DNA from: Chrysopilus asiliformis
Taxonomy: Eukaryota; Arthropoda; Insecta; Diptera; Rhagionidae
Length of the DNA: 64,000 bases
Assembly: GCA_964034945.1 (NCBI GenBank)
Contig: OZ035963.1
Span: forward strand, 61,911,182 to 61,975,181
Direction: 5' to 3'
The position numbers and the translations under genes are program-made. Below are positions 23,306 through 35,535 of this stretch, one piece after another. Below the pieces are notes generated by a model that was given only the letters and a program-made list of their open reading frames with translations, did no database searches and was not told the origin of the DNA. Every line of letters starts with the position of its first letter. Position 1 is the first letter of the stretch.

Positions 23306-25792
23306 TTTAATGTTTTATTATTTTACAGTATTTTCCCACTTATTTTTCTACGAAAAATTATAAGCGACTGTTCATATGTTACATGAATTTTGAGCCTTTC
23401 AAAACCCACTCTTCCTCATACTTTTTTGCGAAATTTGTATGAAGTTATTACAACCCCTTAACGTACGTACTTTATGGACGACTTTGAAAAAAAAAAATAT
23501 TTATTTTCAGTAAAAAAATCATTCTATAAGGCAATAATGTTAGATGTTGCTTTTCAATATGTGAAAACAGTCAAGTTTTCAAATTCAAACTTAAAAAAAC
23601 GCAAACGGCAATGAAATTCGAAAAAGAAATTTTGTATAAAAATATTTTAAAAAAAAGTCGGAAGAATTGGAAATTTCGCTTTAAAACTGTCTGAAAAGTA
23701 AAGTTTTCTACAGTAAAATCCAGAGCTAAAAAATAATGACTTTTGACCCCACCCCACCAACCATCAGAACCCAACAATCCTATTTCAAAAACTATAATCT
23801 ATTGGAATTTGACATATCAATATTATTCGGTATGGACATTAATCAAATTGGCTAACCACGATCTATACGTAAGCCAAGCCAATCTGGTGATATCCATCCC
23901 CTAAGGACAGAAAATCCAGCAGAAAAAAATTTAAGAAAAGAAAAAAACTAAAAAGAAAAACAACTGTACAAGATTTTCCTATAGTGGAAAAGTATTCACA
24001 GAAATAAAATGGAAAGATCACCCCTTGTTATCGCTTTACATTTGATAAGCAGTGAGTAGTAGGAGGTAAGGGGGGTGGCGATAACATAGGGTCACGTTTC
24101 CGTTTCGTACGTGTGAGACCCAGAAAAAAAAACTCGCTCCGAAAAAAAATATGGAAGATGAAATATGTTTCCATTACTATAATAAAAATGGTCACTTTAT
24201 TCGTTGTGTTATTTATTTAACCCCAGAACTGAATGGAACCCAGCATCATTCCGTATCGCACAGGACAAACTTATAACCCACAACTGAACAAATATTCATC
24301 TTCACTCCAAAACAAAATACGCACGCATACAATCGCAACTAACAATATCCTGAATTTCATCCCTTCGGATTTGAAAGACTTCCTAACAATCTCGTGCCAA
24401 CCATCCGAGCAAGTTCGAATCCCAAAACGAGAGTCTGCTAACCATTCCCGTGTAGTTATACCGAGATTCTCCTCCCATTATATCGGACCGAACACAAAAA
24501 AAGGACGACTATCAACCAACGTGGAAAATTCGAAAATCTCGTCGAGTATAACCTGAACTGTTGGGGCAGACAGGACAGGACCAACGGACACAAAAAATGG
24601 GTTCTGTCAAAATAAATATTCCTGAATAATATCCTGCCTAGAGGAGAGGAATGAGTTCTCGCAACCACCCACCATAATCCTAACTCTATAACCACCCCCA
24701 CAGCCAGTTAGTAATGCTTGGTATGCTACCATCCCGACCTCAACATCCGTTACATCGCTGGGGGAGAAGGATCGACGGACACGACCATCGCAGGACTCGA
24801 CTCTCGTGAATCTGGAAAATCTGTGTGTGTCCTTTTTCATGTGCGGTCGCACATATTTGCACATGTCGCTTCGGTTACGTATCTAAAAAACTGATGGTTT
24901 CCATGTGCGATGAAGAGGGCTGGCTGGCTGGCATGTGTATTGCTCGAGGGTGGCGAAAAAGGTATTTTTTTTTTGTTTGCTTCCTCTCGGGATTTTTTTC
25001 ACTATAGAACGGTAGAATTTTTTCAGCACAGAAGATATATTTGGCCTGTATTTTTGGTCGACATACACACATAGTCGAATATATCTACCCCCGAGGTGTA
25101 CTGTTGTGAGGGAGGTTTTGTTTGTTTTTGATTCGGGCATGTTTAGGGATAAAATGGTCACCTCAGCAAACATTTTGTGTGTCCTTCGTCCGTATTTGCT
25201 GTTTGCCCGTAACGATACATTAGTATTTGTCGCAGCAGGTGTAGTCTATGAGAAAATTAAATATCTTTTCCATTGTGGTTTTTGCATCTCTATGGTCAAA
25301 ATGAATTGGGATAGCTAAGATATTAGAATTTTGTCTCTAGAGGGCGATAAAAACCATAGCTTTTAAGAAATTAAATTTTGTAGACCTAAAAGAATGCTAT
25401 CACGACTGTTTCACTAAATGGGTTGCAGCAAAAACTTTCCGTTTTTATCTATGGTTCACAATTCAAGTGAAACTGAAGGTGCGGACATCCGTCAAGGAAA
25501 ATAATTACAAGAAATCAGTTAAGGTGGTCATGTGCTGTGTTTGACTGTATTTCCATAGAGAAGAAGAAAAGATTTTCAGCATACAGCCAACTTTTGTGTA
25601 ACGCAGAAGTCCGGTTTCAGAAAAGTTTCGCATTATAAGAAAGTCATCAAAAGAAACGCGTTATAAAAAGTGCATTCAGCAAAGCTCTACCGGATAAAAA
25701 AAATGTGCTTAACTTAAAGGAAAACATCGCGGTATGAGAAATACTGGATTACTTGTACGAATTTTTGTTAGCTTGGAAAATCTTAAGGCGCC
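23306..25792. other. Intergenic, no supported gene
   Basis: AT-rich DNA to about 24.2 kb, then a complex block (24.2-25.3 kb) rich in GGACA and CCGAC words with overlapping short open frames on both strands (longest 107 codons at 24233-24556, no domain). No gene supported. Confidence 0.5.
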
Positions 25793-25942
25793 AAATTTAA
25801 ATATGCGGCCCAGGCGTGACCATCTCTGCCACTCTAGGTAAAATAAATTTTCTATTAATGTATCATAAAGTTAGAATTTAAATTAAGGTGACTTTTTTGG
25901 TTCAATCCGGGACTAGATGGGGTAAGCAAAGGAGGCGGGGGA
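25793..25942 (+). repeat. Dispersed repeat, copy 1 of a pair
   Basis: About 150 bp containing CCATCTCTGCCACTCTAGGT and TTTAAATTAAGGTGACTTTT, matched with scattered differences by 27902-28059. It ends in a G-rich run in both copies. No coding content. Confidence 0.8.
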
Positions 25943-26029
25943 TTGTCTGAAATGTAACACAAACGAATCAACAAATTTTTTATAGAAAAAAATACTTGAT
26001 TTGGGCGAAATCGATCAAGAAAGAATTCA

Positions 26030-26185
26030 GAAATGTGCGCCGCAGGCAAAATTTATCTAACAGTATGCGGCGCAATAATGTAAATCAAGAGCTACCCAAG
26101 CGATTATTAATTTAATTTTTCGCGCTTTTTATGTTCTTGCAACGAAAATTGTAAGATTATCACTAAAGTGAAATGTGCCGCAGGC
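26030..26185. repeat. GCGCCGCAGGC dispersed motif cluster
   Basis: Contains GTGCGCCGCAGGCAAAATTT, then ATGCGGCGC and GTGCCGCAGGC. Related words occur near 10553, 11243, 32172, 32225, 34887 and 43168 in both orientations, always in AT-rich DNA. It appears to be part of a decayed repeat family. Confidence 0.6.
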
Positions 26186-27865
26186 AAGCAAATGTAATTT
26201 CCAACAACCTGCAGCCGAGTTGGTGTTTTTTTTGCATATTTAGTGATCGTTTTTTAAATTTTTTTTTTGCATATTAAGTGATTCTGGCGACTGTCAGTGA
26301 CCGATGACTAGTCACAACTCGGTCGCAAGAACCTCAAATTCTATGGATTTATGACCTGTGACTTTAGAGTTACAACCCCAGAATAGTAAGATAAATTGAA
26401 AATTCCGGTGCAAAAATATGTCTAAAATCACAACTGTTCAATCCCAGCCATTCCGGGAAATATTCTTGGATTAAACACCAATATATTATCATTATTGACA
26501 AATTACGATTTAATTACAACACATACTTGTAAAAAATCTGGTCGCTACTTGATAACTAAAATAAATCATAAACAAACTTTCCAAAACAATTTTCAATTGG
26601 TTTTTCCTGAACAAGAAGAAAAAAAGACTTACATTTTTAAGGTCTCATAATGGTTGTTCAACTTGATCTAGATTACATACTTTATCTTATCGGAAAAAAT
26701 ACACATTAAGTCCGGAATACAATTTTCCCAAGAATATCTAATCGCCATAAGAGACTGTCCGCAATGTTTTAAAATGCTCTCTCCAAATCGACAAATAAAA
26801 TTTTCAAATTTCATAAAATGGCATATGGAATCGGTATTTCTTCTCGTAAATATTATTTATATTATTTGTGTAATTCATCATCGTCGTTGGAAAAATTCGA
26901 AAAAAAATTCCTCCACCCTTTCGGTATGGACTTTTCATCCCTTCATCGATATTCAACTTAAACTCCAGTTGAGAAATTTCACTGAAATATGAAATCAACA
27001 TATCTTTCGATCGAACGAATGATTCCCAGCGCATTCTCCCGCGGCAGCAAAGTCCTATTTCCTATACACGGGGTTGATTCGTCCGTTTTTTTATCCTCTT
27101 GAGTATAACGCGCGGGAGGTTTAAGTATCCAATAATACTCGATTCGGATAACTTTATGTCGAATAATAACTTTTTGGACGCACATCACGTATGAAAATTA
27201 CATACACATTTTATACATGTAATTTATATTTATAAGCTCAACCCTCTGGAATTCAAGAATAAGAGGGCAGTGTAGGAATAATGTTGTTTTTTTTTTCTTT
27301 TTCCTTTTTTTTTTTTGCTTCGTACATCTAAAATAACATAACCTTAGTAGGCATCGTATGTAAAGATACCTCCATATAAGGAATCCCACCGAATACATTA
27401 CGTTACGTACGGAAAGGATAAAAGTACTAACATTCGACAATTCCACACGTCCGAGCGATGAACACAACGAAAACAGTATTGTATGCACGTGAGTAGTATC
27501 TCTGTTTAATATGGAGAAGTGAATCCTTACTCATCCCGGAGGACATTTGGAGCCAAATGCCTTCTCAGATATATTTGTGGGAGGAGGCCGGTTTTTGTTC
27601 AGTTTTTTGTCCATCGGGATAAAATAAAAGAAATGTAAATATCGGAAATGGAGAGAATCACGTCGCGTCGGTCGTTGCGGGATTGTAAAAAACAAAAAAT
27701 CGTTTTTTTTTTCATAAATTCTGCAACTGCTAAATATTTTTAGAAATCAACAAAATAAAAACTAATGCGAGCTCCCATGCTGTTTTTTATGAATTTAAAA
27801 AACTCAAATTCAAATTTTCCAATAATCCTATATTCTTACCATTACAGTACGCACCTATACGCACG
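26186..27865. other. Intergenic, no gene seen
   Basis: No supported gene. Poly-T runs occur near 27290-27320, and complex noncoding sequence lies between about 26.6 and 27.6 kb. Confidence 0.5.
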
Positions 27866-28107
27866 GAGGCTTAGTTGTATTGTCAAAAGTCATTCAATTT
27901 CAAATATTTAAATATGCGACCCAAGCGTCACCATCTCTGCTACTCTAGGTAAAATAAATGTTCTGTTAATGAATCATCAACTGAGGATTTAAATTAAGGT
28001 GACTTTTGTGGATCAATCCGGGACTAGATCGATTAAGGAAGGAGGGGGGAGGGGGGGGGTGGATTAAGGAAGTATGAGGCTTAGTTGCATTGTCAAAAGT
28101 CATTCAA
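27866..28107 (+). repeat. 32-bp direct repeat flanking a dispersed repeat
   Basis: A 32-bp word starting GAGGCTTAGTTG at 27866-27897 is repeated with one mismatch at 28076-28107. Between the copies lies the second copy of the dispersed repeat (27902-28059). This looks like an insertion with a long target duplication, or a partial tandem duplication. Confidence 0.8.
27902..28059 (+). repeat. Dispersed repeat, copy 2 of a pair
   Basis: Matches 25793-25942 across its length with scattered differences and ends in a longer G run. It is embedded between two 32-bp direct repeats. Confidence 0.8.
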
Positions 28108-28187
28108 GGTCATTTTAGATTCATTCGCAAATTCCATTGATTATCTCACTGAAATCTTAACAGTTCCTTCAATTGTTATCACTCTAA

Positions 28188-28354
28188 AGACCTGTGTCCA
28201 CATGGAAGTTTATTTGCAGAAGTCGCTTCTAGCAGAGACTTCTAGAAGTTTTTCCCGTGGAAACACTAACTGCAAGTGAACTTCCAGAAGTTGTGACACC
28301 AGAAATCTCTTCTAGAAGACTTCTGCAAATAAACTTCCATGTGGACACAGGCCT
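28188..28354. mobile_element. Harbinger-type MITE (AGRCCTGTGTCC family), copy 1
   Basis: Nearly palindromic 167-bp element. The ends AGACCTGTGTCCACATGGAA and their complement give inverted repeats of more than 30 bp. It is flanked by TAA at 28185-28187 and 28355-28357. A second copy lies at 61924-62077 with a TTA duplication. Ends at 28354, about 430 bp upstream of the gene 1 start codon. Confidence 0.88.
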
Positions 28355-28706
28355 TAATAGTTGCAATATTTATAAAACTTGTTTGGTAATCTTTGTTTAA
28401 AAAACCATCACAAAAACAAATAATTTTTGATCAATCAAAATTCTAATTTTAATAATCATATCTCAAGTATAGTCACATTTTCAATACCGAAATTTGACCT
28501 AAAATTACGTTTAATGTCATTGTCATTATTTATCTTATCAAAAAATACTACAAATCACCTAAAATTGAATTAAAAAAATACAGTTATTAGAAAAGCTAAT
28601 CACAGTTTAAAGAACTCTTGAAAAATTCACTTCACAAATTCACTTGGGAAATCACAATTGATTGTCTATCAGAATATACCAAAAGCAATGAATCTACGCT
28701 TTTTTT

Positions 28707-28716
28707 TAATAAAAGC
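28707..28716 (+). promoter_or_regulatory. TATA-like box of gene 1
   Basis: TTAATAAAAGC lies about 70-75 bp before the ATG at 28782. The other three paralogues have TATA-like words at the same distance (gene 4 has CAATAAAAGC). A CTATCA (reverse GATA) word lies about 50 bp further up. Inferred from position and paralogue comparison. Confidence 0.5.
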
Positions 28717-28781
28717 CAACCTACACCTTAAAATCCCATCATTCGGTGTGAAATTTTAAATTGAAGCGACAGGTTTTTAAA

Positions 28782-31700
28782 ATGATTTTGAAAAGTTTAG
28801 CAGTTTTTCAAATTTTTGTGATTTTTGTAAGTGCCGAACGGAACTTTATTCTACCGAATATTTCTACACCTATTCATTACGATGTGAATATCGAAGTACA
28901 ATTGGGACCCAAATTCGGTTTTAATGGAAGTGTAAAAATTGATATTTTTGTGCCGAAACCAACCGATATTTTAATATTGCAAAGTCGTTACCTTCAGTTG
29001 GACACAAAACGCTTGACTGTACGTCAAAAGGATAAATTTTTCGAAATTCAGTCGACCTCCTTGGACACGGAAATTGATTTCTTCACAATTACGTTTAAAA
29101 ACATCCTGGAAAATGGATACTACGAGATATTTTTGCCATTCTATAGTGATTACAATAAAATGCCAATAGGATTATTTACCCGGGATTCAATTGGTGTGGA
29201 TGGAAGACCAAAGTAACAATTTTTTCTACCAAAAATTAAAAGGGGAATTTTAAAAATTTGATATTATCCTTAATTTTAGAAAAGTGGCAGTGACTAGATT
29301 CCAGCCAGTTTCAGCCAGAGATATGTTCCCGTGCTACGATGAACCGTATTTGAAAGCCACCTTCAATCTGAGTGTTACACATCCAATGGATTACCACACT
29401 ATCTCCAATACGATTGTTCTCAATGTTACGTGAGTTGATAAATCTTTATCTAATCTTTTTAAATATTAAGTGATTTTTTTTAAATATCTTCGAAATCGCA
29501 TGATTGAAAATATTATGAAAGAGTTTGAAACAAACCTTCTTCCCTCTGATCGGGCTTTCGATATTTTCATGATTAATTCCGAAGCATTTAACACGTTCGT
29601 GACATCGTGTACCACTGGTGGTACATGTACAGTTTTTTAAAACTACGCGAGTAAATAGTGCGGTAGTTTTTTTGTGGAAGTAATATAAAAACACGCACCG
29701 TGTACCACCGATGGCGCACAACCGCCAGAAAACAAATCGCTAGTGTACCACCCGTGGTACACGATATCCAAATGTAAGCCAAGTTGAAAAAGCAAATGTA
29801 ACGAACGTGTTTTGTCTCACATTTCGTTGCAACCCCTTCCCCCTCCCACCCGCTCCCCTACGGTAATTTATGCCAGACAGAACAAAATATAGGCAACCAT
29901 GGACTTATTCTTACGCGTTAACCATTTAAGCGATTTCCAGATAAGCGATTACCACCTATGGGATTTCCATTTACGCGATTTCAACTTACGTGTATAGAAG
30001 AGACTAATTACATACGTAAAATAAGGAATTGCCATGCAAACTTCACAGTCAAATTTTGAACATTAGTCAAATTTAGCTTTTTGATCAATTTTTCAAGAAC
30101 AACAGTCATAATTTTGATAAAAACGGAGTTTTTATGATATTTTTTACGACTTTTATAATTTTTTATGACTTTTTTTATAATTTTCCATTTGTTTTTATGA
30201 TTTTAGTCACGATTTTGTAAACAAGAAAACAACAACCCGCTTCGCAAGGACACCAAAAATGTCTTCCTACCTCCTCGCCCTCGCAGTTACTGATTTCCAA
30301 TCCTATCAAACTTTTGCGCCGGATACGAAAATAGAAGTTCGTGTTTACACCGAGGCGCGTTACCTCGAATTAACGAAATTGGCCTTAAATGTAAGTGCAA
30401 AATCAGTTTCGGAACTCCAGAAGTTGCTGCGAGTCGATTATCCTTTGGCAAAATTGGACAGCGTTGCAATTAACGAACATCCTGGTGGTATGGAAAATTG
30501 GGGAATGATTGCGTATGACATGTCCATCATTGGAAATGAAACAAATCATCCGCTCCGTTATTGGTCCTTCAAGGAAGCTGTAGATCTTATTTGCCACGAA
30601 ATCACACATCATTGGTTCGGCGATCTTGTGACGTTAGAGTACTGGGATTACGTTTGGTTGAATGAAGGATTCGCGGTTTACTATTCAAAATTGATAGCCG
30701 ATAAGGTAGGGAATGAAGACATATATGAAAAAAGGACATAAAAATTTCATATCGTTTTAGATTTATCCACATTTGAGAGCTGATTACGAACACACAGCAG
30801 TCAGTTTGGATCAGCAAAGAAAATCAGACACATTTCCAAATGCAGAATCGCTAAATAAACCCATCGACAGTTTAAATACCGCAATGTTAAAATTCAATCA
30901 AGTTGGCTACGAAAAAGGAGCCGCAATTATTCGATTTATGAGGATCTTCTTCACCGAATTCGACAAAGGAATCACCGAGTATTTAAAGAAAAATTCCTAT
31001 GGAAATGTGAATCCTGATGATCTCTTCAGTGCAATTGGAAGTCAAAATAATGACCTCCCAAAGAACTTTACTGTTTCTCGGATTATGACTAATTGGGTGG
31101 AATATGGAGGTCTTCCTTTGGTCACTGTGAATACCACGACTCACAAAAATGGTTCAACATCGATTTTTGTTACACAGAAAAGCTTAAGAGTAGATCATGT
31201 GGAAGAGCCCTACAAATTCTGGTACATCCCGATTACTTTGGCTACGCAGGAGGATCCAAATTTTGAAAATTTGAAACCCGTTCATTGGTTGACAGATAGA
31301 TTTATTCAAACACGTCTGACCTTGGATAATTCTCAAGGGTGGATTATCGCCAATTTGCAAAGTTCTGGTTAGTAAACTAAAAGAAATTCCCCCTTTTCCA
31401 CATCCTACCATTAAAATACCGGGTGAAAACTGCTTTTTTCCAAACATGTTTCACCGAAAATGTCCTGGGAAATTCTGTTTTCACGGGAAATTTTAATGGC
31501 AGACCATGGATGTGGGCGAATTTCGTCTAATAGAGATTAGGTATTACCAAATTGTTCCTTTCAGTTTATTGTCGCGTTAATTACGATACGGAAAATTGGA
31601 GAAAAATCATCACCTATCTAAAGGGTCCAGATTTTAGGAAAATTCACGTTCTGAATCGGGCTCAACTTATTGCTGATTCTGTATATTTATTCCAGCTAAA

Positions 31701-32728
31701 AGTATTGGATTCTACCATCCCAATGGATTTATTGACGTACCTAAAACAGGAGGACGATCCAATTCCACACATGCTTTCTACAAGAGCATTTTCTTTATTC
31801 TCCGAGTATCTGAAACAAACACCAGCCTACCCGAAATTCGAAGTAAGTAAATCTACGGAAACCTCGTCTTCCGCAGTGGTTAGAGGTAGGATCCTGCTAT
31901 TCATAAATCGTGTATGAATAGGAGGACCCTACCTCCAACTACAGCGCGTTTCTATTTTACTATTTTGAGCTGTAAAGGAATTTTCGCTACCTTTCGCTAT
32001 TTTTCGCGCTCATATATAGGGCAACCATACGTCCCGGAATGGCCGAGACAGTTCCAGATTTAGGCATGTTGTCCCGGCGTCCCGAAAACTAAACTTTTGT
32101 CTCGGAATTATATAATCTAGTGATGTAATTTCCAAAACACTGAAAAAATTTACCTCGACACCCACAGATTTTCGCCTGCGGCGCAGTTTTCTCAGACATT
32201 TTTCTTTTAAAAAAATCATCGGCGGCGCATTTCACTAAATAGTTTTTAATAGTGGGATGTTTATTTTTAAAAGTTTTGCCTGCGACTCAATTTCAAACGA
32301 TTAAAAATTTACTCACAACTTTTTTAGAGTTTCGTAAGAGACATCTACGGAGAAATCAAAGCTAATGAAATTTTGGGCAAGCCGGACCTAAAAACTTTGG
32401 TTTCACATGCTTTTGAGGCCACCCCGAAAAAGTAAGTTATTTCTTTAAAAAGATAATTGTTTTTAATTGATGTTTTAACCAATTTAGGCACAAACATTCT
32501 GACACATCATTTGATCGTCTGGTCGAAAGGATTCACTCGATCGAAGATCACAAGGAAGTGCAAGAAATTTTAGAGGCATACAACTCTATAACTGAAAATC
32601 AAATAAAGACCAAAAAGAACTTGTCGGTTAAAATTGCATCAACCGCAGAATTCAATATTCGAGCAAAGCAGGAATTTTTATCAAGTGAATACGAAAAAGT
32701 TGAAAAATGGCTTAATGAAAATTATTAA
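28782..32728 (+). CDS. M1 aminopeptidase N-like gene 1, 7 exons, 769 aa, predicted active
   Basis: Zinc metallopeptidase of family M1, which removes N-terminal residues from peptides; predicted secreted. Exons: 28782-29212, 29280-29429, 30207-30705, 30761-31367, 31565-31842, 32328-32431, 32488-32728, all with GT-AG borders and matching phases. I chose the ATG at 28782 because the paralogues start there; an in-frame ATG at 28761 adds seven residues. A signal peptide (MILKSLAVFQIFVIFVSA) is followed by LPNISTPIHYDV, typical of the M1 N-terminal domain. Substrate motif GGMEN at 287-291, zinc site HEITH at 324-328 with third ligand Glu347 (NEGFA), catalytic Tyr410 (YEKGA). The C-terminal domain from VYCRVNYD on is only about 207 residues, shorter than in typical M1 enzymes, with no hydrophobic anchor. 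It alone in the array has the 777-bp intron 2, which holds a MITE candidate; intron 5 holds repeat fragments. Confidence 0.9.
29590..29810. mobile_element. Candidate TTAA-type MITE in intron 2 of gene 1
   Basis: Inverted ends CACGTTCGT-AC, with the left preceded by TTAA and the right followed by TTTT. Inner inverted words GTGTACCACTGGTGGTAC and GTGTACCACCCGTGGTAC. The TTAA flank suggests a piggyBac-type non-autonomous element, but the right target copy is imperfect. Confidence 0.45.
31398..31515. repeat. Imperfect inverted repeat in intron 4 of gene 1
   Basis: CCACATCC, CCATTAAAAT and CCGGGTGAAAAC at 31398-31430 recur inverted at 31477-31515. Probably a small hairpin element. This intron lacks the tandem repeat seen in the corresponding intron of genes 2-4. 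Confidence 0.6.
32015..32300. repeat. Repeat fragments in intron 5 of gene 1
   Basis: The first half (32015-32120) begins TAGGGCAACCATACGTCCCG and matches the family seen at 56371-56513. The second half carries CGCCTGCGGCGC and GGCGGCGCATTTCACT, copies of the GCGCCGCAGGC dispersed motif. They explain why this intron (485 bp) is much longer than the 59-67 bp introns at this position in the paralogues. Confidence 0.6.
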
Positions 32729-35382
32729 AACGAAATTATAGTGTTTTTATAAAAAAAAAATGAATAGAAATAGTGTTTAATTTTCGGAAAATAATTAAAA
32801 ACCATACTTGACAGTCCAAAAATCACCATACGGGTATAATAAATATCTTGGAATGTAAAAATATCAAAAACTATGGCAAAAACATTAAAAAAAAAAATTT
32901 TCAAATAGAAATTATGACAAAAAAATATTTTTCACCCTAATATGTAATGTTTTTCGCGCGCATTTTCAGCTGTGGATTACACCTCCAGCAAATTTTCTTT
33001 ATGAGTCTTCACCTGTTTTCTATAACAGTTTTCACCTGCTGTGGTTTACTCATCAACACTGCTTTTTGCGTATTTTAGATCTTCGTTGATGTCGGATAAT
33101 GAAACATGTTGCTGTTTACACGTTTTTCGTAATCAATAGGGAAAACTTTTAGCACTGATACTAAACTAACTAAATAAGAATCTTGAATTGCAAATGACTG
33201 GAACTTAATCAGAGTTTTTGAAAGTGATCAGGTTTCATTTTTGTGTGAGGTTTTTGCAACTTTTTGAAAATTAATATTTTTTTTGCACAATGAATTTTCC
33301 ACACATAGTGCCTGCAATGTTGTTTTTCCGATAACGCCAGAGTCACCTGCTAATCATATCTGATATTCTTCAAAGTAAAACAAGATAACCATAACTAAGT
33401 ATGTGAAATTTTTGTTTAATTTTCCGTCACAAAACGAATTTCGTAATTTATTTTAATACATTTATTTCCGACTGGTTAGTTTTCTATCCATTTCAGTACA
33501 CATACGATGGATGAGTGGATATAGTAGGTGGCCCGTATTTAGGCCATGATATTTATTAGAAAATTCAAAATCCAAAACCTTAAAATAACGAACCCAAAAT
33601 TAATCTCGCCTATAAATGTACACCAGATATGGATGATGGTGTGGAACTTTTACAGAAGAAGAATAACAAAAAGATTTAGAGTGGGGAGAGGAAACCTTTC
33701 AATCCCTTTTATTCAAAAACACACTTTTCCCTGGCTAACAACATATACGATGGGTGAAAGTGAAAATACTCTCAGGATGGCATCAACTATGGGATTTAGC
33801 CACTATACTATTACCAATTGCCTGCCAGTCAACCTTAAATGTCAAAAAGTCAAATGACCCCCATAAATAAGTTTTCCTCGAACTATATATGGATATGGCG
33901 GCGGTGCCGGTGCCCTTTTCTTGAACTTTTACTTTGTGGAGGCGATTTTAAGCCTTTTGCCCAAAAAACCCCACAAAACTTGAACGCAGGAGCTGGCCTA
34001 GCTAGCCTAGGACGAATGGTGTTTCAGGCATTGATCCCCAGCTCCCAAAAACCGCACGCATATATATTTTCTGACTTTAGCTAAAACCCTTGGTCCTAAA
34101 GCTATTCATAAATATGTCGGATGTAAAGTAATCCTTGCCCACGTTTAAACTATACGAAAATACCACACAAAACTGAATCTCTACCATCGCATCGCGTCTG
34201 TTCCCTGTATACGAAATACTATGGTAAACCATACACCGGTCGCTATTTTCAACGAATAACAGCAAATCGACAGACAAGCACACGTACAAGGAATAATCGT
34301 TATATATATATAGTTCTGTAGATAGTCGTATCTGGTAGTCCATATTCTCATATGTTACCGGGTATTATACTTTGTATCTTATGCTACGCTACACATTAGA
34401 TATTATTCGATGTGTACATATATGAAGGTCCTGGGTCCTAGATCCTGGAAAACTTGGTAAACTAAGAATCCTGGAAAGCCCAAAGAATAAGAAGGAACCA
34501 AGGAACCACATATGATTCAGAATTAATGTAGCGGCAAGCCGGTCATCTATTACTTGGGACTTTTTGCCACCCGGTCGGTTTGGTAGAAGTAGAATCCAAA
34601 AAGTTCCATCAGGGGTAGTGGTTAACGATGCGATGGTGATGGTTGCTAAGTTGTATTTATAGAAAAAAGAATCTCATCATCTCAGCATAACCTTGAAGAA
34701 TGGGCATATTTTCATCTAAAATCATTTTGAATTAGCGAAGCTCTGATTAGGGCTATCCGGGAAAAATTTGAACTTAAAAATATAATTTCTAAATTTTAGA
34801 TTTAGAATTCGAATTTTTCAAAGCGTCCAATGATTCTTGATAAAAGAAAAGAAGAAAACAGTTAAACGGTACCATGTAATACGAAGAAAATGCGCCGCGG
34901 GTGAAAATTTTCCTTGATCCCTCTTAAAAACACATAACTATCCAATAAACCAAGTGACACAGAGAAAAATGTGGTGTGGATTGAAGTCCAAAAGGATTTC
35001 AATAGGTTCCATCCTTTTAGATAACCCCATCTTCTTTTCATTTGGGTGAACACAAAAGGATACAAAAAATGATTCCATTAGATGCTTTTTATGTTCTATA
35101 TCGACGCATCCGTACAAGACTATCGTAACTTGACTTACGACATTACGACAAAAAAGAATTCTCGATTTTCTTGCAGTTTTTTTTTAATTTCAAAAATTTT
35201 CAAAATGAAATTTGAGAAAAAAAACTATGAAATGTTGGAAAATTGTAACAAAAAACAAAATTCCAATTAATTTTGCCGTTTTTTCCAGCACAAATACATA
35301 AAATCATTTATTCAATTCTGGTTTTTCCATTGATTGTGAAATGGAATCGGTAAAAAAGACACCAGAAGTAAATCGTTTCCCC
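32729..35382. other. Spacer between gene 1 and gene 2, left part
   Basis: No supported gene. An AATAAA near 32838 may serve gene 1. A complex noncoding block (about 33.5-34.7 kb) holds overlapping domain-less frames. The 21-bp word CTGGAAAGCCCAAAGAATAA-G at 34471 recurs at 35485. Confidence 0.5.
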
Positions 35383-35465
35383 CCCCCCCCACTCCCCTTC
35401 GCTATCCTTCGCACCCCTTCGCTCCCCTTCGTTCCCCTTCGTTCCCCTTCGCTCGTCTCCCGCTG
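35383..35465. repeat. C-rich tract and CCCCTTCGCT minisatellite
   Basis: A run of C followed by about six imperfect units of CTCCCCTTCG. Simple-sequence expansion with no coding role seen. Confidence 0.85.
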
Positions 35466-35535
35466 TGATAACATTACGTATTCTCTGGAAAGCCCAAAGA
35501 ATAAGCCCAAGGAAAGAACCAAGGAAGATTCTTAG

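Noticed and set aside
24233..24556. 107-codon plus-strand open frame with a tRNA B-box-like word (AAGTTCGAATCCC at 24412)
   Set aside because: No protein domain, and no A-box or cloverleaf partner at the right distance, so neither a gene nor a tRNA is supported.
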